64,000 nt of DNA from Amycolatopsis vancoresmycina. Lineage in GTDB: Bacteria; Actinomycetota; Actinomycetes; Mycobacteriales; Pseudonocardiaceae. Shown piece after piece: positions 49,498 to 57,484 of the stretch. The translations under genes and the position numbers were made by a program. Below the pieces are notes generated by a model. It had not been told where the DNA came from. It searched no databases and was given only the letters and a program-made list of their open reading frames with translations. The stretch lies in the NCBI RefSeq assembly GCF_000716785.1, contig NZ_JNYY01000001.1:558001-622000 (forward strand). Direction: 5' to 3'. Position 1 is the first letter of the stretch; each line of letters opens with the position of its first letter.

Positions 49498-50772
49498 ATG
49501 GACGTCGAGACCGCGGTCGCCGCGGCGTTCCGGGAGGAGTGGGGCCAGGTCGTGGCCACGCTCATCCGGATCACCGGCGACTGGGACCTCGCCGAGGAGT
49601 GCGCGCAGGAGGCCTTCGCCCTCGCCCTGCGCACCTGGCCCCGTGACGGCGTCCCCGACCGGCCCGGCGCCTGGCTCACCACCGCCGCCCGCCACCGCGC
49701 CACCGACCGCCTCCGCCGCGACGCCGTCGGCGCCGCCAAGCTCCGGGAGGCCGCCCGCATGCCCGTGCCCGACGAACCCGAACCCGACGACAGCGGCGTC
49801 ACCGACGACCGGCTGCGGCTCATCTTCACCTGCTGTCACCCCGCGCTGGCCACCGAAGCCCAGGTCGCGCTCGCCCTGCGCACCCTCGCCGGGCTTTCCA
49901 CCGCCGAGATCGCCCGCGCCTTCCTCATCCCGGAAGCGACCATGTCCCAGCGGCTCGTGCGGGTGAAACGCAAGATCCGCCACGCCCGCATCCCCTACCG
50001 CGTCCCGCCCGCCCACCTGCTGCCCGAACGCACCCACGCCGTGCTCGGCGTGCTCTACCTGACGTTCAACGAGGGCTACTCCGCCAGCACCGGCCCCGAC
50101 CTGCTGCGGCCCGACCTCGCCGCCGAAGCGATCCGGCTCGCCCGCGTCCTGGCCCGGCTGATGCCCGACGAACCCGAGGTCCTCGGCCTGCTCGCGCTGA
50201 TGCTGCTCCAGCACGCCCGCCGCGAAACCCGCATCGGCGCCGACGGCGTCCTCGTGCCGCTCGAAGAACAGGACCGCACCCGCTGGGACCACACCGCGAT
50301 CACCGAGGGCACCGCAATCCTGGAGACCGCGCTGCGCCGCCGCCGGCCCGGGCCCTACCAGATCCAGGCCGCCATCGCCGCCTGCCACGCCACCGCCGCC
50401 CACCCGGCCGACACCGACTGGGTCCAGATCGCCGGGCTCTACGACCAGCTGCGCCACCACGTCCCCAGCGCGGTCGTCGACCTCAACCGGGCCATCGCCG
50501 TCGGCATGGCCGACGGGCCCGCGGCCGGTCTCGCCCTCCTCGAGGACCTGCCCCTGACGGGCTACCACCTGCTGGCCGCCACCCGAGCCGACTTCCTCCG
50601 CCGCCTCGGCCGCCACGCCGAAGCCGCCCACTGGTACGCCGAGGCCCGCGACCTCGCCGGCACCGACGCCGAACGCGCCTACCTCAGCCGGAGAATTTCC
50701 GAAGCGCTGTCGGTCCCGGGCGAGCCCGTTCGTCGGGCTGGGGAAGCCCGACCACCGGAGGAACACCCATGA
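49498..50772 (+). CDS. ECF42-type RNA polymerase sigma factor
   Basis: A 424-residue ECF sigma factor with a long C-terminal extension. Sigma region 2 is at about 10-75 (WDLAEECAQEAFALALRTWP, WLTTAARHRATDRLRR). LRLIFTCCHPALATEAQVALALRTL leads into region 4 (LSTAEIARAFLIPEATMSQRLVRVKRKIR). The C-terminal 230 residues form the TPR-like domain typical of ECF42, with VLGVLYLTFNEGYSAS, GPYQIQAAIAACHA and LNRAIAVGMADGP. It has no anti-sigma gene. Its operon includes a YCII/DGPF protein, the usual ECF42 partner. ATG 49498 follows GGAAGGAG. Confidence 0.93.
   Translation: MDVETAVAAAFREEWGQVVATLIRITGDWDLAEECAQEAFALALRTWPRDGVPDRPGAWLTTAARHRATDRLRRDAVGAAKLREAARMPVPDEPEPDDSGVTDDRLRLIFTCCHPALATEAQVALALRTLAGLSTAEIARAFLIPEATMSQRLVRVKRKIRHARIPYRVPPAHLLPERTHAVLGVLYLTFNEGYSASTGPDLLRPDLAAEAIRLARVLARLMPDEPEVLGLLALMLLQHARRETRIGADGVLVPLEEQDRTRWDHTAITEGTAILETALRRRRPGPYQIQAAIAACHATAAHPADTDWVQIAGLYDQLRHHVPSAVVDLNRAIAVGMADGPAAGLALLEDLPLTGYHLLAATRADFLRRLGRHAEAAHWYAEARDLAGTDAERAYLSRRISEALSVPGEPVRRAGEARPPEEHP
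50708..50734 (+). promoter_or_regulatory. ECF42-type promoter inside sigma gene
   Basis: TGTCGG (50708-50713), 17 nt, CGTC (50731-50734), ending 34 nt before the hydrolase start. Spacing and both boxes are identical to the motif before the sigma gene. It would give extra transcription of hydrolase, YCII and GyrI-like genes. Confidence 0.65.
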
Positions 50773-51527
50773 CCACCCTCGCCGTCCCCGGCGCCACCCT
50801 CACCTACGACGTCGAAGGCCACGGCCCGGCCCTGCTGCTCATCCCCGGCGGCCCCGCCGACGCCATGGTCTTCACCCACATCCGGCCGCTGCTGGCCGAA
50901 GACCACACCGTCGTCACCTACGACCCGCGCGGCCTCTCCCGCAGCCCCCTCGACGGCGCACCCGGCCCGGACACCATCCGCGAGCACGCCGACGACGTGC
51001 ACCGGCTGCTCACCGAGGTCGGCCCCGCCGACGTCCTGGCCTCCAGCGGCGGCGCGATCACCCTGCTCGAACACCTGCGCCGCCATCCCGGCGGCGTCCG
51101 CACCGCCGTGCTGCACGAACCACCCGTCACCCGCTACCTGCCCACCCTCGACGGCCCCGACATCCCGGCCCTCTTCCGCGACCACGGCCTCCCGGCCGCC
51201 TTCACCGCGTTCATGAAGGTCGTCGGCGTCGACCCCGCCCCGCCGCTCGACCCGCGCGCCGAAGGCAACTTCGCCTACTTCTTCGGCCACCTCATGCCCG
51301 CGACCGGCGCCTACGAGCCCGACCTCGACGCCGTGCGGGCCGGCCCGGCCCGGATCGTGGTCGCCGTCGGCGAGGAATCCGCCGCGCTGCCGGTCCACCA
51401 CGCCGCCCTCGGGCTGGCCGCCGACCTCGGTACCGGCCCCGAGGTGTTCCCCGGCGGGCACGGCGGGTTCGACACCCACGCGCCAGCCTTCGCCACGCGC
51501 CTGCGCGAAGTCCTGAAAGGATGCTGA
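50769..51527 (+). CDS. Alpha/beta hydrolase in ECF42 operon
   Basis: A 252-residue alpha/beta-hydrolase. The oxyanion region is LLLIPGGPADAMVF. VVTYDPRGLSRSP follows. The nucleophile elbow is ASSGGA, with the second Ser as the likely nucleophile. The late GGHGGFDTHAP provides the catalytic His. The start overlaps the sigma factor stop in ATGA. The substrate is unknown; it may act on a compound sensed or produced under the stress that activates the sigma factor. Confidence 0.85.
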   Translation: MTTLAVPGATLTYDVEGHGPALLLIPGGPADAMVFTHIRPLLAEDHTVVTYDPRGLSRSPLDGAPGPDTIREHADDVHRLLTEVGPADVLASSGGAITLLEHLRRHPGGVRTAVLHEPPVTRYLPTLDGPDIPALFRDHGLPAAFTAFMKVVGVDPAPPLDPRAEGNFAYFFGHLMPATGAYEPDLDAVRAGPARIVVAVGEESAALPVHHAALGLAADLGTGPEVFPGGHGGFDTHAPAFATRLREVLKGC

Positions 51528-51528
51528 C

Positions 51529-51864
51529 ATGCAGTACCTGCTGATGATCTGCGGCGACGAGACCGCCGAAGCACACGCCGACGACGGCTGCGGCGGCTGG
51601 AGCGAAGACGTCGAACGCGCCGGCAAGGTCCGCGGCGGCGGTGGCCTGCGCCCGCCGTCGGAAGCCACCACCGTCCGCGTCCGCGACGGCGAAGTGCTGC
51701 TCACCGACGGGCCGTTCACCGAGGCCAAGGAACAGATCGGCGGCTTCGTCATCCTCGACTGCGAAGACCTCGACGAAGCCCTCGAGCTCGCGGCCCGCCA
51801 CCCCGCCGCCGGCTACGGCAGCATCGAAGTCCGCCCGATGCTCGGACCGGAGGACTTCGCCTGA
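51529..51864 (+). CDS. YCII-related DGPF protein
   Basis: A 111-residue YCII-superfamily protein with the hallmark TDGPFTEAKEQIGGFVILD (about 63-81). The start MQYLLMICGDE is standard for the group. DGPF proteins are the conserved partners and targets of ECF42 sigma factors; their biochemical role is not settled. It starts 1 nt after the hydrolase stop. It is paralogous to the gene at 62551-62895. Confidence 0.92.
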   Translation: MQYLLMICGDETAEAHADDGCGGWSEDVERAGKVRGGGGLRPPSEATTVRVRDGEVLLTDGPFTEAKEQIGGFVILDCEDLDEALELAARHPAAGYGSIEVRPMLGPEDFA

Positions 51865-52349
51865 TGCCCGTCATCGTCGACCGGCCGGCCCAGCGGTACG
51901 TCGCCGAGCGCGCCACCGTCGGGTTCGGCGACTTCCCGCGGATCGCCGACCGGCTGCCGCCGCTCATCGGCGCCCTCGCCGCCCGCGGCGTCGCACCTGC
52001 CGGAGCCCCGTTCTTCCGCTACCGCGTCCTGCACCCCGGCCCGCGGTTCACCGTCGAAGCCGGCGTCCCGATCGAGGGCGACCACACCCCGGAAGAGCCC
52101 GCCTTCCTCGGCGAGCTGCCGGCGGGCCGGTACGTCCTGGAGACCTACGTCGGCGCCCCGGCCGGGCTGGCCGCCGCGACCGAGGCCGTGCTGGCCTGGG
52201 GCGCCGCCGAGGGCCTCACCTGGGACCGCACCGACACTCCGGACGGCGAAGCGTGGGGCGGCCGCCTGGAAGTGCTGCGCACCAACCCCCGCGAAGTCCC
52301 GGACCCCGCGCAATGGGTCACCGACCTGCTCTTCCGCCTCGCGGGCTAA
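51864..52349 (+). CDS. GyrI-like effector-binding domain protein
   Basis: A 161-residue protein with the GyrI/AraC effector-binding fold: the first strand VDRPAQRYVAERATV, FFRYRVLHPGPRFTVEAGVPI, LPAGRYVLETYVG and LEVLRTNP. The fold binds small cationic or hydrophobic molecules and here stands alone without a DNA-binding domain. Its ATG overlaps the YCII stop (TGATG), so it is the last gene of the ECF42 operon. It converges with the DUF1772 gene, overlapping by 4 nt. Confidence 0.8.
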   Translation: MPVIVDRPAQRYVAERATVGFGDFPRIADRLPPLIGALAARGVAPAGAPFFRYRVLHPGPRFTVEAGVPIEGDHTPEEPAFLGELPAGRYVLETYVGAPAGLAAATEAVLAWGAAEGLTWDRTDTPDGEAWGGRLEVLRTNPREVPDPAQWVTDLLFRLAG

Positions 52350-52798
52350 CCGCGCCCGGTGAGCACGGCCGCCACCAGGCAGCCGAACCCGGCCGTGCTC
52401 ACCAGCGCCCGCACCACGTTCCAGCGCACCCACACCGCCTCGAACGCCGCCCGCACCGCCGCGTAGTCGTCCCCACCGCCCTCGAGGGCGTTGTTCAGCG
52501 GGATGTGCACCGCGCCGGTGAGCAGCACCATCGCCACCAGCAGCACGAACCCCGCGATCACCCACGGCCGCGGCCCCGGGTTCAGGAACACCGCCACCCC
52601 CGCCAGCAGCGGCGCGCCCAGGAACGTCAGCAGGAACACCGGGTTGACGATCGCGATGTTGATGCCGCGCATCCCTTCCACGAACGTCTTGTCGTCCCCG
52701 CGCGCCAAGCCCGGCATCACCGAACACGCGTAGGCGTAGAACAGGCCCGCGACCAGCCCCGCCGCGACCAGCGCGGCCACCAGCACCACCATCGACAT
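52346..52798 (-). CDS. DUF1772 membrane protein
   Basis: A 150-residue protein with four hydrophobic helices. The N-terminal helix carries AGLVAGLFYAYACSVMPGLA, followed by VEGMRGINIAIVNPVFL, VHIPLNNAL and a final WVRWNVVRALV helix. These are the DUF1772 (anthrone oxygenase-like) family marks. It is located in the membrane and its function is uncertain. It follows the NmrA-like gene by 17 nt and is probably co-transcribed with it, under the divergent AraC regulator. Confidence 0.85.
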   Translation of the reverse strand: MSMVVLVAALVAAGLVAGLFYAYACSVMPGLARGDDKTFVEGMRGINIAIVNPVFLLTFLGAPLLAGVAVFLNPGPRPWVIAGFVLLVAMVLLTGAVHIPLNNALEGGGDDYAAVRAAFEAVWVRWNVVRALVSTAGFGCLVAAVLTGRG

Positions 52799-52815
52799 CG
52801 GTCTCCCCTTCCCCG

Positions 52816-53637
52816 TCACCGCGACCAGACCCCGGTGGCCGCGGCGGTCCGCGCGAACTCGGCGAAGTCCGTCGCCGGACGGCCCAGCACCCGCGCCACG
52901 TCGGACGTCACCGACTCGTTCCGGCCGTCGAGGACGTGCGCGAACAGCTCGGTCAGCGCACCGACCTCCGCCTCCGGCACCCCCTGGGCGGCCGCCCCGG
53001 CGGCGAACTCGGCCGGCGAAACCGCACGGTAGCGGACAGCCCGCCCCGAAGCGGCCGAAATGTCCGCCGCGGCGTCGGCGAAGCCCAGCAGCCGCGGCCC
53101 GGTCAGCTCGTACAGCCGCCCGGTGTGCCCGGGCTCGGTCAGCACCGTCACCGCGACGTCGGCGATGTCGCGGACGTCGACGAACGGCTCGGTCACCGTG
53201 CCCGCCGGCAGCGCGATCTCCCCGGCGCGCACCGCGTCCAGCAGGAAGTGCTCGCTGAAGTTCTGCGCGAACCAGCTGCACCGCAGGACCGTCCACGCCG
53301 GACCGGCCTCGCGGACGATCGCTTCGCACACCTCGGCCTGTTCTTCGCCGCGCCCGGACAGCAGCACCACGTGCCGCACGCCGGCCGCGGCCGCCAGCTC
53401 GGTGAACGCCCGGATGTCGCCCGCCGCCGACGGCACCGCCAGATCGGGGTAGTAGGTCAGGTAGACCGCGTCGACGCCCGCCAGCACCGGCGCCCAGGTC
53501 CCGCGGTCGGCCCAGTCGAACGGCGGCGTCCCCCGCCGCGACGTGCTCCGCACCGCCAGGCCGCGCTCCCGCAGCCGGTCCGCCACCCGGCGCCCGGTCT
53601 TGCCGGTGCCGCCCACCACCAGGAATGTCGTTGTCAT
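52816..53637 (-). CDS. NmrA-like NAD(P)-binding protein
   Basis: A 273-residue atypical SDR of the NmrA/HSCARG type. The nucleotide motif VVGGTGKTGRRVADRL opens the protein, then HVVLLSGRGEE, LRCSWFAQNFSEHF and EPFVDVRDIADVAV. These proteins sense NADP(H) or reduce small substrates. The YxxxK active site is not evident. It is divergent from an AraC-family regulator, an arrangement often seen with DUF1772. Confidence 0.85.
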   Translation of the reverse strand: MTTTFLVVGGTGKTGRRVADRLRERGLAVRSTSRRGTPPFDWADRGTWAPVLAGVDAVYLTYYPDLAVPSAAGDIRAFTELAAAAGVRHVVLLSGRGEEQAEVCEAIVREAGPAWTVLRCSWFAQNFSEHFLLDAVRAGEIALPAGTVTEPFVDVRDIADVAVTVLTEPGHTGRLYELTGPRLLGFADAAADISAASGRAVRYRAVSPAEFAAGAAAQGVPEAEVGALTELFAHVLDGRNESVTSDVARVLGRPATDFAEFARTAAATGVWSR

Positions 53638-53719
53638 GCCGCTCAGTCAAGCGGCCCAGGGTGAGACTCTCCATAGTTCAAAGCCTCGATGACATGTTCC
53701 AGCGTCTACACTGCGGCGC

Positions 53720-54652
53720 ATGGATCCCCTCGCCGCCCTGCTGGACGGTCCCCGCGCCCACGGCGCGTTCCTGCTCCGGTCGGTGCTGACGCCGCCGTGG
53801 TCGCTGCGCATCGAAGACCAGGCACCCCTGACTGTCGTGTCGGTCGTCCACGGCGAAGCGTGGATCGTGCCCGACACCGGCGACGCCGTCCTGCTGGGCG
53901 AAGGCGACGTCGCGATCGCGCGCGGCCCCGACCCGTACCTCGTCGCCGACCACCCCGCGACGCCGCCGCAGGCGGTGATCCTGCCCGGCCAGGAGTGCCG
54001 CACCCCCGACGGCGGCCACCTCACCGCCTACGCCGACCTCGGCGTCCGCACCTGGGGCACCGGCGGCCCGGTCGTGCTGCTCACCGGCACCTACGGCATG
54101 GCGGGCGAAATCAGCCGCAAGCTCATCGCCGCCCTGCCCACGCTGATCGTCCTGCGCGCCGCCGACTGGCCCACGCCGCTGGCCGGGCTGCTCGCCGACG
54201 AGATCGGCCGCGACGTCCCTGGCCAGGAAGCCGTCCTCGACCGGCTGCTGGACCTGCTGCTGATCGCCGCGCTGCGGGCCTGGTTCGACCGGCCGGACAC
54301 CAGCGCACCGGCCTGGTACCGGGCCCACGACGACCCGGTCGTCGGGCAGGCACTCCGGCTGCTGCAGCACCAACCGGCCGAACCCTGGACGGTCGCCAAG
54401 CTCGCCGCCGACGTCGGCGTGTCCCGCGCGGCACTGGCCCGGCGGTTCGCCGCCACGGTCGGCGAGACACCGATGGCGTACCTGGCGGGCTGGCGGCTCG
54501 CGCTGGCCGCGGACCTGCTGCGCCAGCACCCGGACGCGACGATCGCCTCGGTCGCCCGCCAGGTCGGCTACGGCAGCGCGTTCGCCCTCAGCGCGGCCTT
54601 CAAGCGCGAGTTCGGCGTCAGCCCGCAGCACTACCGCTCCCGGACGTACTGA
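53720..54652 (+). CDS. AraC-family regulator with cupin N-terminus
   Basis: A 310-residue regulator. The cupin_6-type sensor is in the first 180 residues (WSLRIEDQAPLTVVSVVHGEAWIV in part, LLGEGDVAIARGP). The C-terminal double helix-turn-helix is at about 205-305 (WTVAKLAADVGVSRAALARRF, ASVARQVGYGSAFALSAAFKREFGVSPQHYR in two blocks). It probably activates the divergent NmrA-DUF1772 pair. TACACT lies near -10 relative to the start. Confidence 0.92.
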   Translation: MDPLAALLDGPRAHGAFLLRSVLTPPWSLRIEDQAPLTVVSVVHGEAWIVPDTGDAVLLGEGDVAIARGPDPYLVADHPATPPQAVILPGQECRTPDGGHLTAYADLGVRTWGTGGPVVLLTGTYGMAGEISRKLIAALPTLIVLRAADWPTPLAGLLADEIGRDVPGQEAVLDRLLDLLLIAALRAWFDRPDTSAPAWYRAHDDPVVGQALRLLQHQPAEPWTVAKLAADVGVSRAALARRFAATVGETPMAYLAGWRLALAADLLRQHPDATIASVARQVGYGSAFALSAAFKREFGVSPQHYRSRTY

Positions 54653-54662
54653 CTGTGGTAAC

Positions 54663-54682
54663 TTTTATCTAATCAGATAAAA
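54663..54682. promoter_or_regulatory. TetR operator TTTTATCT-N4-AGATAAAA
   Basis: Perfect 8-bp arms around AATC, 15 nt upstream of the TetR start at 54698. The site is strikingly AT-rich for this DNA. It is probably the autoregulatory operator of the TetR/membrane protein/SDR operon. Confidence 0.7.
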
Positions 54683-54697
54683 TCCCGGGGAGGGGCC

Positions 54698-55291
54698 ATG
54701 GGGCGGACGTTCACCAACGAGGCGCGGCGGGCGCAGATCATGCGGGCGGCGATCGACACGATCGCGGAGGTGGGGTACGCGAAAGCGTCCTTCGCGCGGA
54801 TCACCGAAAAGGCCGGGCTGAGCGGCCCGCGCATGATCTCCTACCACTTCGCCGACAAGGACGACCTGATCCACGAGATCCTGATGCACGTCTTCACCGC
54901 CGGTGCGGCGTTCATCAACGAGCGGGTGGAAGCCGAGGCCACCGCGACCGGCAAGGTGCGGGCCTACCTCGAAGCCAACCTGGAATTCCTGCGCGAACAC
55001 CCCGCCGACATGGCGGCCCTGACCGAGATCGGCCCGCACCTGCGCACCGCGGCCGGCAAGCCCTACACCTCCGCCGGCGCCCAGGAAGTCAGCGTGCAGA
55101 GCCTGGAGAAACTCCTCGGCCAGGGTCAGACCAGCGGCGAATTCCGCGACTTCGACGTCCGGTCGATGGCCGTGCTGATCCGCGGCGCCGTCGACGGTGC
55201 CGCCCGGCGGATGCGGGACGAAGCCGACTTCGACTTCGGCGCCTACGCCCGCGAAGCCGTCACGACGTTCACCCGGGCGGTGGCCCGGTGA
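54698..55291 (+). CDS. TetR-family regulator
   Basis: A 197-residue TetR regulator: AQIMRAAIDTIAEVGYAKASFARITEKAGLSGPRMISYHFADKDDLI across its helix-turn-helix in two blocks. It is the first gene of a three-gene operon with 4-nt GTGA overlaps to both following genes. A perfect palindrome sits just upstream. Confidence 0.92.
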   Translation: MGRTFTNEARRAQIMRAAIDTIAEVGYAKASFARITEKAGLSGPRMISYHFADKDDLIHEILMHVFTAGAAFINERVEAEATATGKVRAYLEANLEFLREHPADMAALTEIGPHLRTAAGKPYTSAGAQEVSVQSLEKLLGQGQTSGEFRDFDVRSMAVLIRGAVDGAARRMRDEADFDFGAYAREAVTTFTRAVAR

Positions 55292-55926
55292 GGCGGTTCA
55301 ACGGCGTCCTCGTCGACGTACTGGCACCACTGGCCCTGTTCTACGGGCTGCGCGCCGCGGGCGTGGACCAACTGTTCGCCCTGCTCGCCGGGGCGGCCAT
55401 CCCGGTCGTGACCGGACTGCGTGCCCTGGCGGCCGGGCAGCGGATCGGCGGCGTGCGCTGGTTCGTGCTCGGCGCCATGGCGGTGACCGTGGCCGGGTCC
55501 TTCATCAGCGGCAGCCCCCGCGCGCTGCTGCTGCGCGGCGTGGTGCTGATGGCGGCACTCGGGGTGTTCCTCCTGGTCACGGTGTGGGCCCGGCGCCCGT
55601 TCCTGTACGAGGCGGCGAAGACGGTCCTCGACCGGGACAACCAGCGCACCTGGTGCCGCAACTGGGACGAGCACCCGCCGTTCCGGCGCCTGCTGCGCCT
55701 GTGCAGCGCGCTCTGGGCGGCGGCGTGCCTGCTCGACGCGGCGCTGCGGGCGGTGATCGTGCTGGCCCTGCCGGTCGACGCGGTGCCCGGCGCCGAACTG
55801 GCCCTGCTCGTGGTGACCCTCGCCGCCCTCGTCCTCGGCCAGCGCGTCCTCGGCCGCGCCTTCCTCCGCCGCCACGGGCTGCGGCTGGACGGCGTGCAGC
55901 TCACCCCCGTGACGGCGGCCCGGTGA
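55288..55926 (+). CDS. VC0807-like integral membrane protein
   Basis: A 212-residue protein with about five to six hydrophobic helices: VDVLAPLALFYGLRAAGVD, LLAGAAIPVVTGLRAL, VLMAALGVFLLVTVWA and others. WARRPFLYEAAK and RTWCRNWDEHPPFRR sit in cytoplasmic loops. It resembles the VC0807-type hypothetical membrane proteins; the function is unknown. It is translationally coupled to the TetR gene before and the SDR gene after. Confidence 0.7.
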   Translation: MRRFNGVLVDVLAPLALFYGLRAAGVDQLFALLAGAAIPVVTGLRALAAGQRIGGVRWFVLGAMAVTVAGSFISGSPRALLLRGVVLMAALGVFLLVTVWARRPFLYEAAKTVLDRDNQRTWCRNWDEHPPFRRLLRLCSALWAAACLLDAALRAVIVLALPVDAVPGAELALLVVTLAALVLGQRVLGRAFLRRHGLRLDGVQLTPVTAAR

Positions 55927-56651
55927 CCGGCCCGGTCACGCTGATCACCGGCGGCGCGAGCGGGATCGGCGCGGCGACCGCCCGCCGGTTCGGCCGCCGC
56001 GGCGGCCGGGTCGTGATCGCCGATCGCGACCCGGCCGCGGGCGAGGCCGTCGCCGCCGAGGTCGGCGGCCTGTTCGTCCGCGCGGACGTCGGTGTACCGG
56101 CCGACAACACCCGCGCGGTCGACGCCACCGTCGAAGCCTTCGGGCGGCTCGACAACGTCGTGCTCAACGCCGGCGTCCCCGGCCGCTGCGGGCTGGCCGA
56201 CTTCACCGTCGAGCGCTACCGCGACACGCTGCGCACCAACCTCGACGGCGTGGTCTACGGGCTGCACGCCTGCCTGGCCCCGCTGCGGCGACAGCGCCAC
56301 GGCTCCATCGTCGTGATGGCCAGCATCGCCGGGCTGAGCGGATCACCGGACCTGTTCTACGCCACCAGCAAGCACGCGCTGGTCGGCCTGGCCCGCTCGG
56401 CCGCCCCGGCGCTGGCCGCCGCCGGGATCCGGCTCAACGCCCTGTGCCCGGGACTGGCCGACACCCCCGCCCTCGCCCCGTATCGGCGGGTGCTGCGGGA
56501 GCGGGGCCTGCGCCTGGCCGATCCCGGCGCGGTCGCCGCCGCGGTCGAGACCGTGCTGGCCGGCCCCGGCACCGGGCAGGTGTGGACGGTCCAAGCCGGA
56601 CAGCCCGCGACCGTGGTCCCGGCACCCGAGGTGGCGCTCGCGGCGGAGTGA
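55923..56651 (+). CDS. Short-chain dehydrogenase/reductase
   Basis: A 242-residue classical SDR using NAD(P). The cofactor motif is TGGASGIGAATARRF, and VVLNAGVPG carries the NAG motif. The active site is Ser in VVMASIAGLSG and the YATSK tyrosine and lysine. GTG 55923 overlaps the preceding stop. The C-terminal 30 residues (VWTVQAGQPATVVPAPEVALA in part) are somewhat unusual. The substrate is unknown. Confidence 0.9.
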   Translation: MTGPVTLITGGASGIGAATARRFGRRGGRVVIADRDPAAGEAVAAEVGGLFVRADVGVPADNTRAVDATVEAFGRLDNVVLNAGVPGRCGLADFTVERYRDTLRTNLDGVVYGLHACLAPLRRQRHGSIVVMASIAGLSGSPDLFYATSKHALVGLARSAAPALAAAGIRLNALCPGLADTPALAPYRRVLRERGLRLADPGAVAAAVETVLAGPGTGQVWTVQAGQPATVVPAPEVALAAE

Positions 56652-56655
56652 CCCG

Positions 56656-57090
56656 TCACGCCTTCAGTTCGTCGCCGAGCCGGTCGAGCCACTCGCCGGT
56701 GCCCTGCTCGCGCCACTCCGGCTTCTCGGCGCCGTCGAGGAAGGTGTCCTGCTCGGTGAGCACCAGCCGCGTGCCGTCCCCTTCCCCGAACAGCTCCACG
56801 GTCGTGGTCGAGACGGTCGCGAGCGTGCCGTCGCCGGAGAGCGTGCCGGAGAAGACGATCCGCTGCTCCGGCACGATGTCGTGGAAGGTCGCGACGAAGG
56901 TCAGCGCGCCGCCCTCGGGGGTGCGGCCGTCGACGGTTTCCCGGCCCCCGACGCGGAAGTCCAGTTCGTGCGCACCCGCGGAAACGAACCAGCGTTCCTT
57001 CGCCGCCGGGTCGGCCCAGGCGGCGAACACCCGCTCCGGCGGCACGGGGTAGGTGCGCTCCAGGCTGAACGTGCTGTGCAGGACGGTCAT
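56656..57090 (-). CDS. SRPBCC (AHSA1-like) protein in second ArsR operon
   Basis: A 144-residue AHSA1-type protein: FSLERTYPVPPERVFAAWAD, ERWFVSAGAHELDFRVGGRE, LTFVATFHDIVPEQRIVFSG and the final WLDRLGDEL helix. Its ATG overlaps the ArsR stop in ATGA. It repeats the ArsR-SRPBCC theme of 32667-33887. Confidence 0.88.
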   Translation of the reverse strand: MTVLHSTFSLERTYPVPPERVFAAWADPAAKERWFVSAGAHELDFRVGGRETVDGRTPEGGALTFVATFHDIVPEQRIVFSGTLSGDGTLATVSTTTVELFGEGDGTRLVLTEQDTFLDGAEKPEWREQGTGEWLDRLGDELKA

Positions 57091-57437
57091 GACGTGCTCC
57101 CTTCCGACGTTCCGGGCGGCTCGGCGAGGAAGTCGCCGAGCCGGTCGAGCTTGCTCTCCCACGTGGTGCGCTGGCGCCCCAGCCACTGCTCGCCGGCGCG
57201 CAGCGCCGCCGGTTCGATCCGGCAGGTGCGGACGCGGCCGACCTTCTCCGACCGCACGATCCCGGCGGTCTCCAGCACCTGCAGGTGCTGGACGACGGCG
57301 GCGAGCGACATGGTCAGCGGCTCGGCCAGTTCACTGACCGACGCCGGGCCGCGCACGAGCCGCTCCACCAGCGCCCGCCGCGTCCGGTCGCCCAGTGCGC
57401 GGAACACCAGGTCCAGTGACTCCTCATGGTTAAGCAC
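57087..57437 (-). CDS. ArsR-family repressor (second)
   Basis: A 116-residue ArsR regulator: LDLVFRALGDRTRRALVERL, VSELAEPLTMSLAAVVQHLQ and VGRVRTCRIEP. It has no metal-binding cysteines. It is the first gene of the ArsR-SRPBCC pair. Inverted copies of TTAAGCASTTACTT overlap its start and lie just upstream. Confidence 0.92.
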   Translation of the reverse strand: MLNHEESLDLVFRALGDRTRRALVERLVRGPASVSELAEPLTMSLAAVVQHLQVLETAGIVRSEKVGRVRTCRIEPAALRAGEQWLGRQRTTWESKLDRLGDFLAEPPGTSEGSTS

Positions 57438-57484
57438 TTACTTAAGTTAACTCCGCTCCGGCGATCGGTCAAGTAACTGCTTAA
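57430..57484. promoter_or_regulatory. ArsR operator pair TTAAGCA(C/G)TTACTT
   Basis: TTAAGCACTTACTTAAG (57430-57446) and, inverted, AAGTAACTGCTTAA (57471-57484) share 13 of 14 core bases. The first covers the ArsR start region. The second lies in the last codons of the coiled-coil gene. They are probable autoregulatory sites. Confidence 0.6.
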
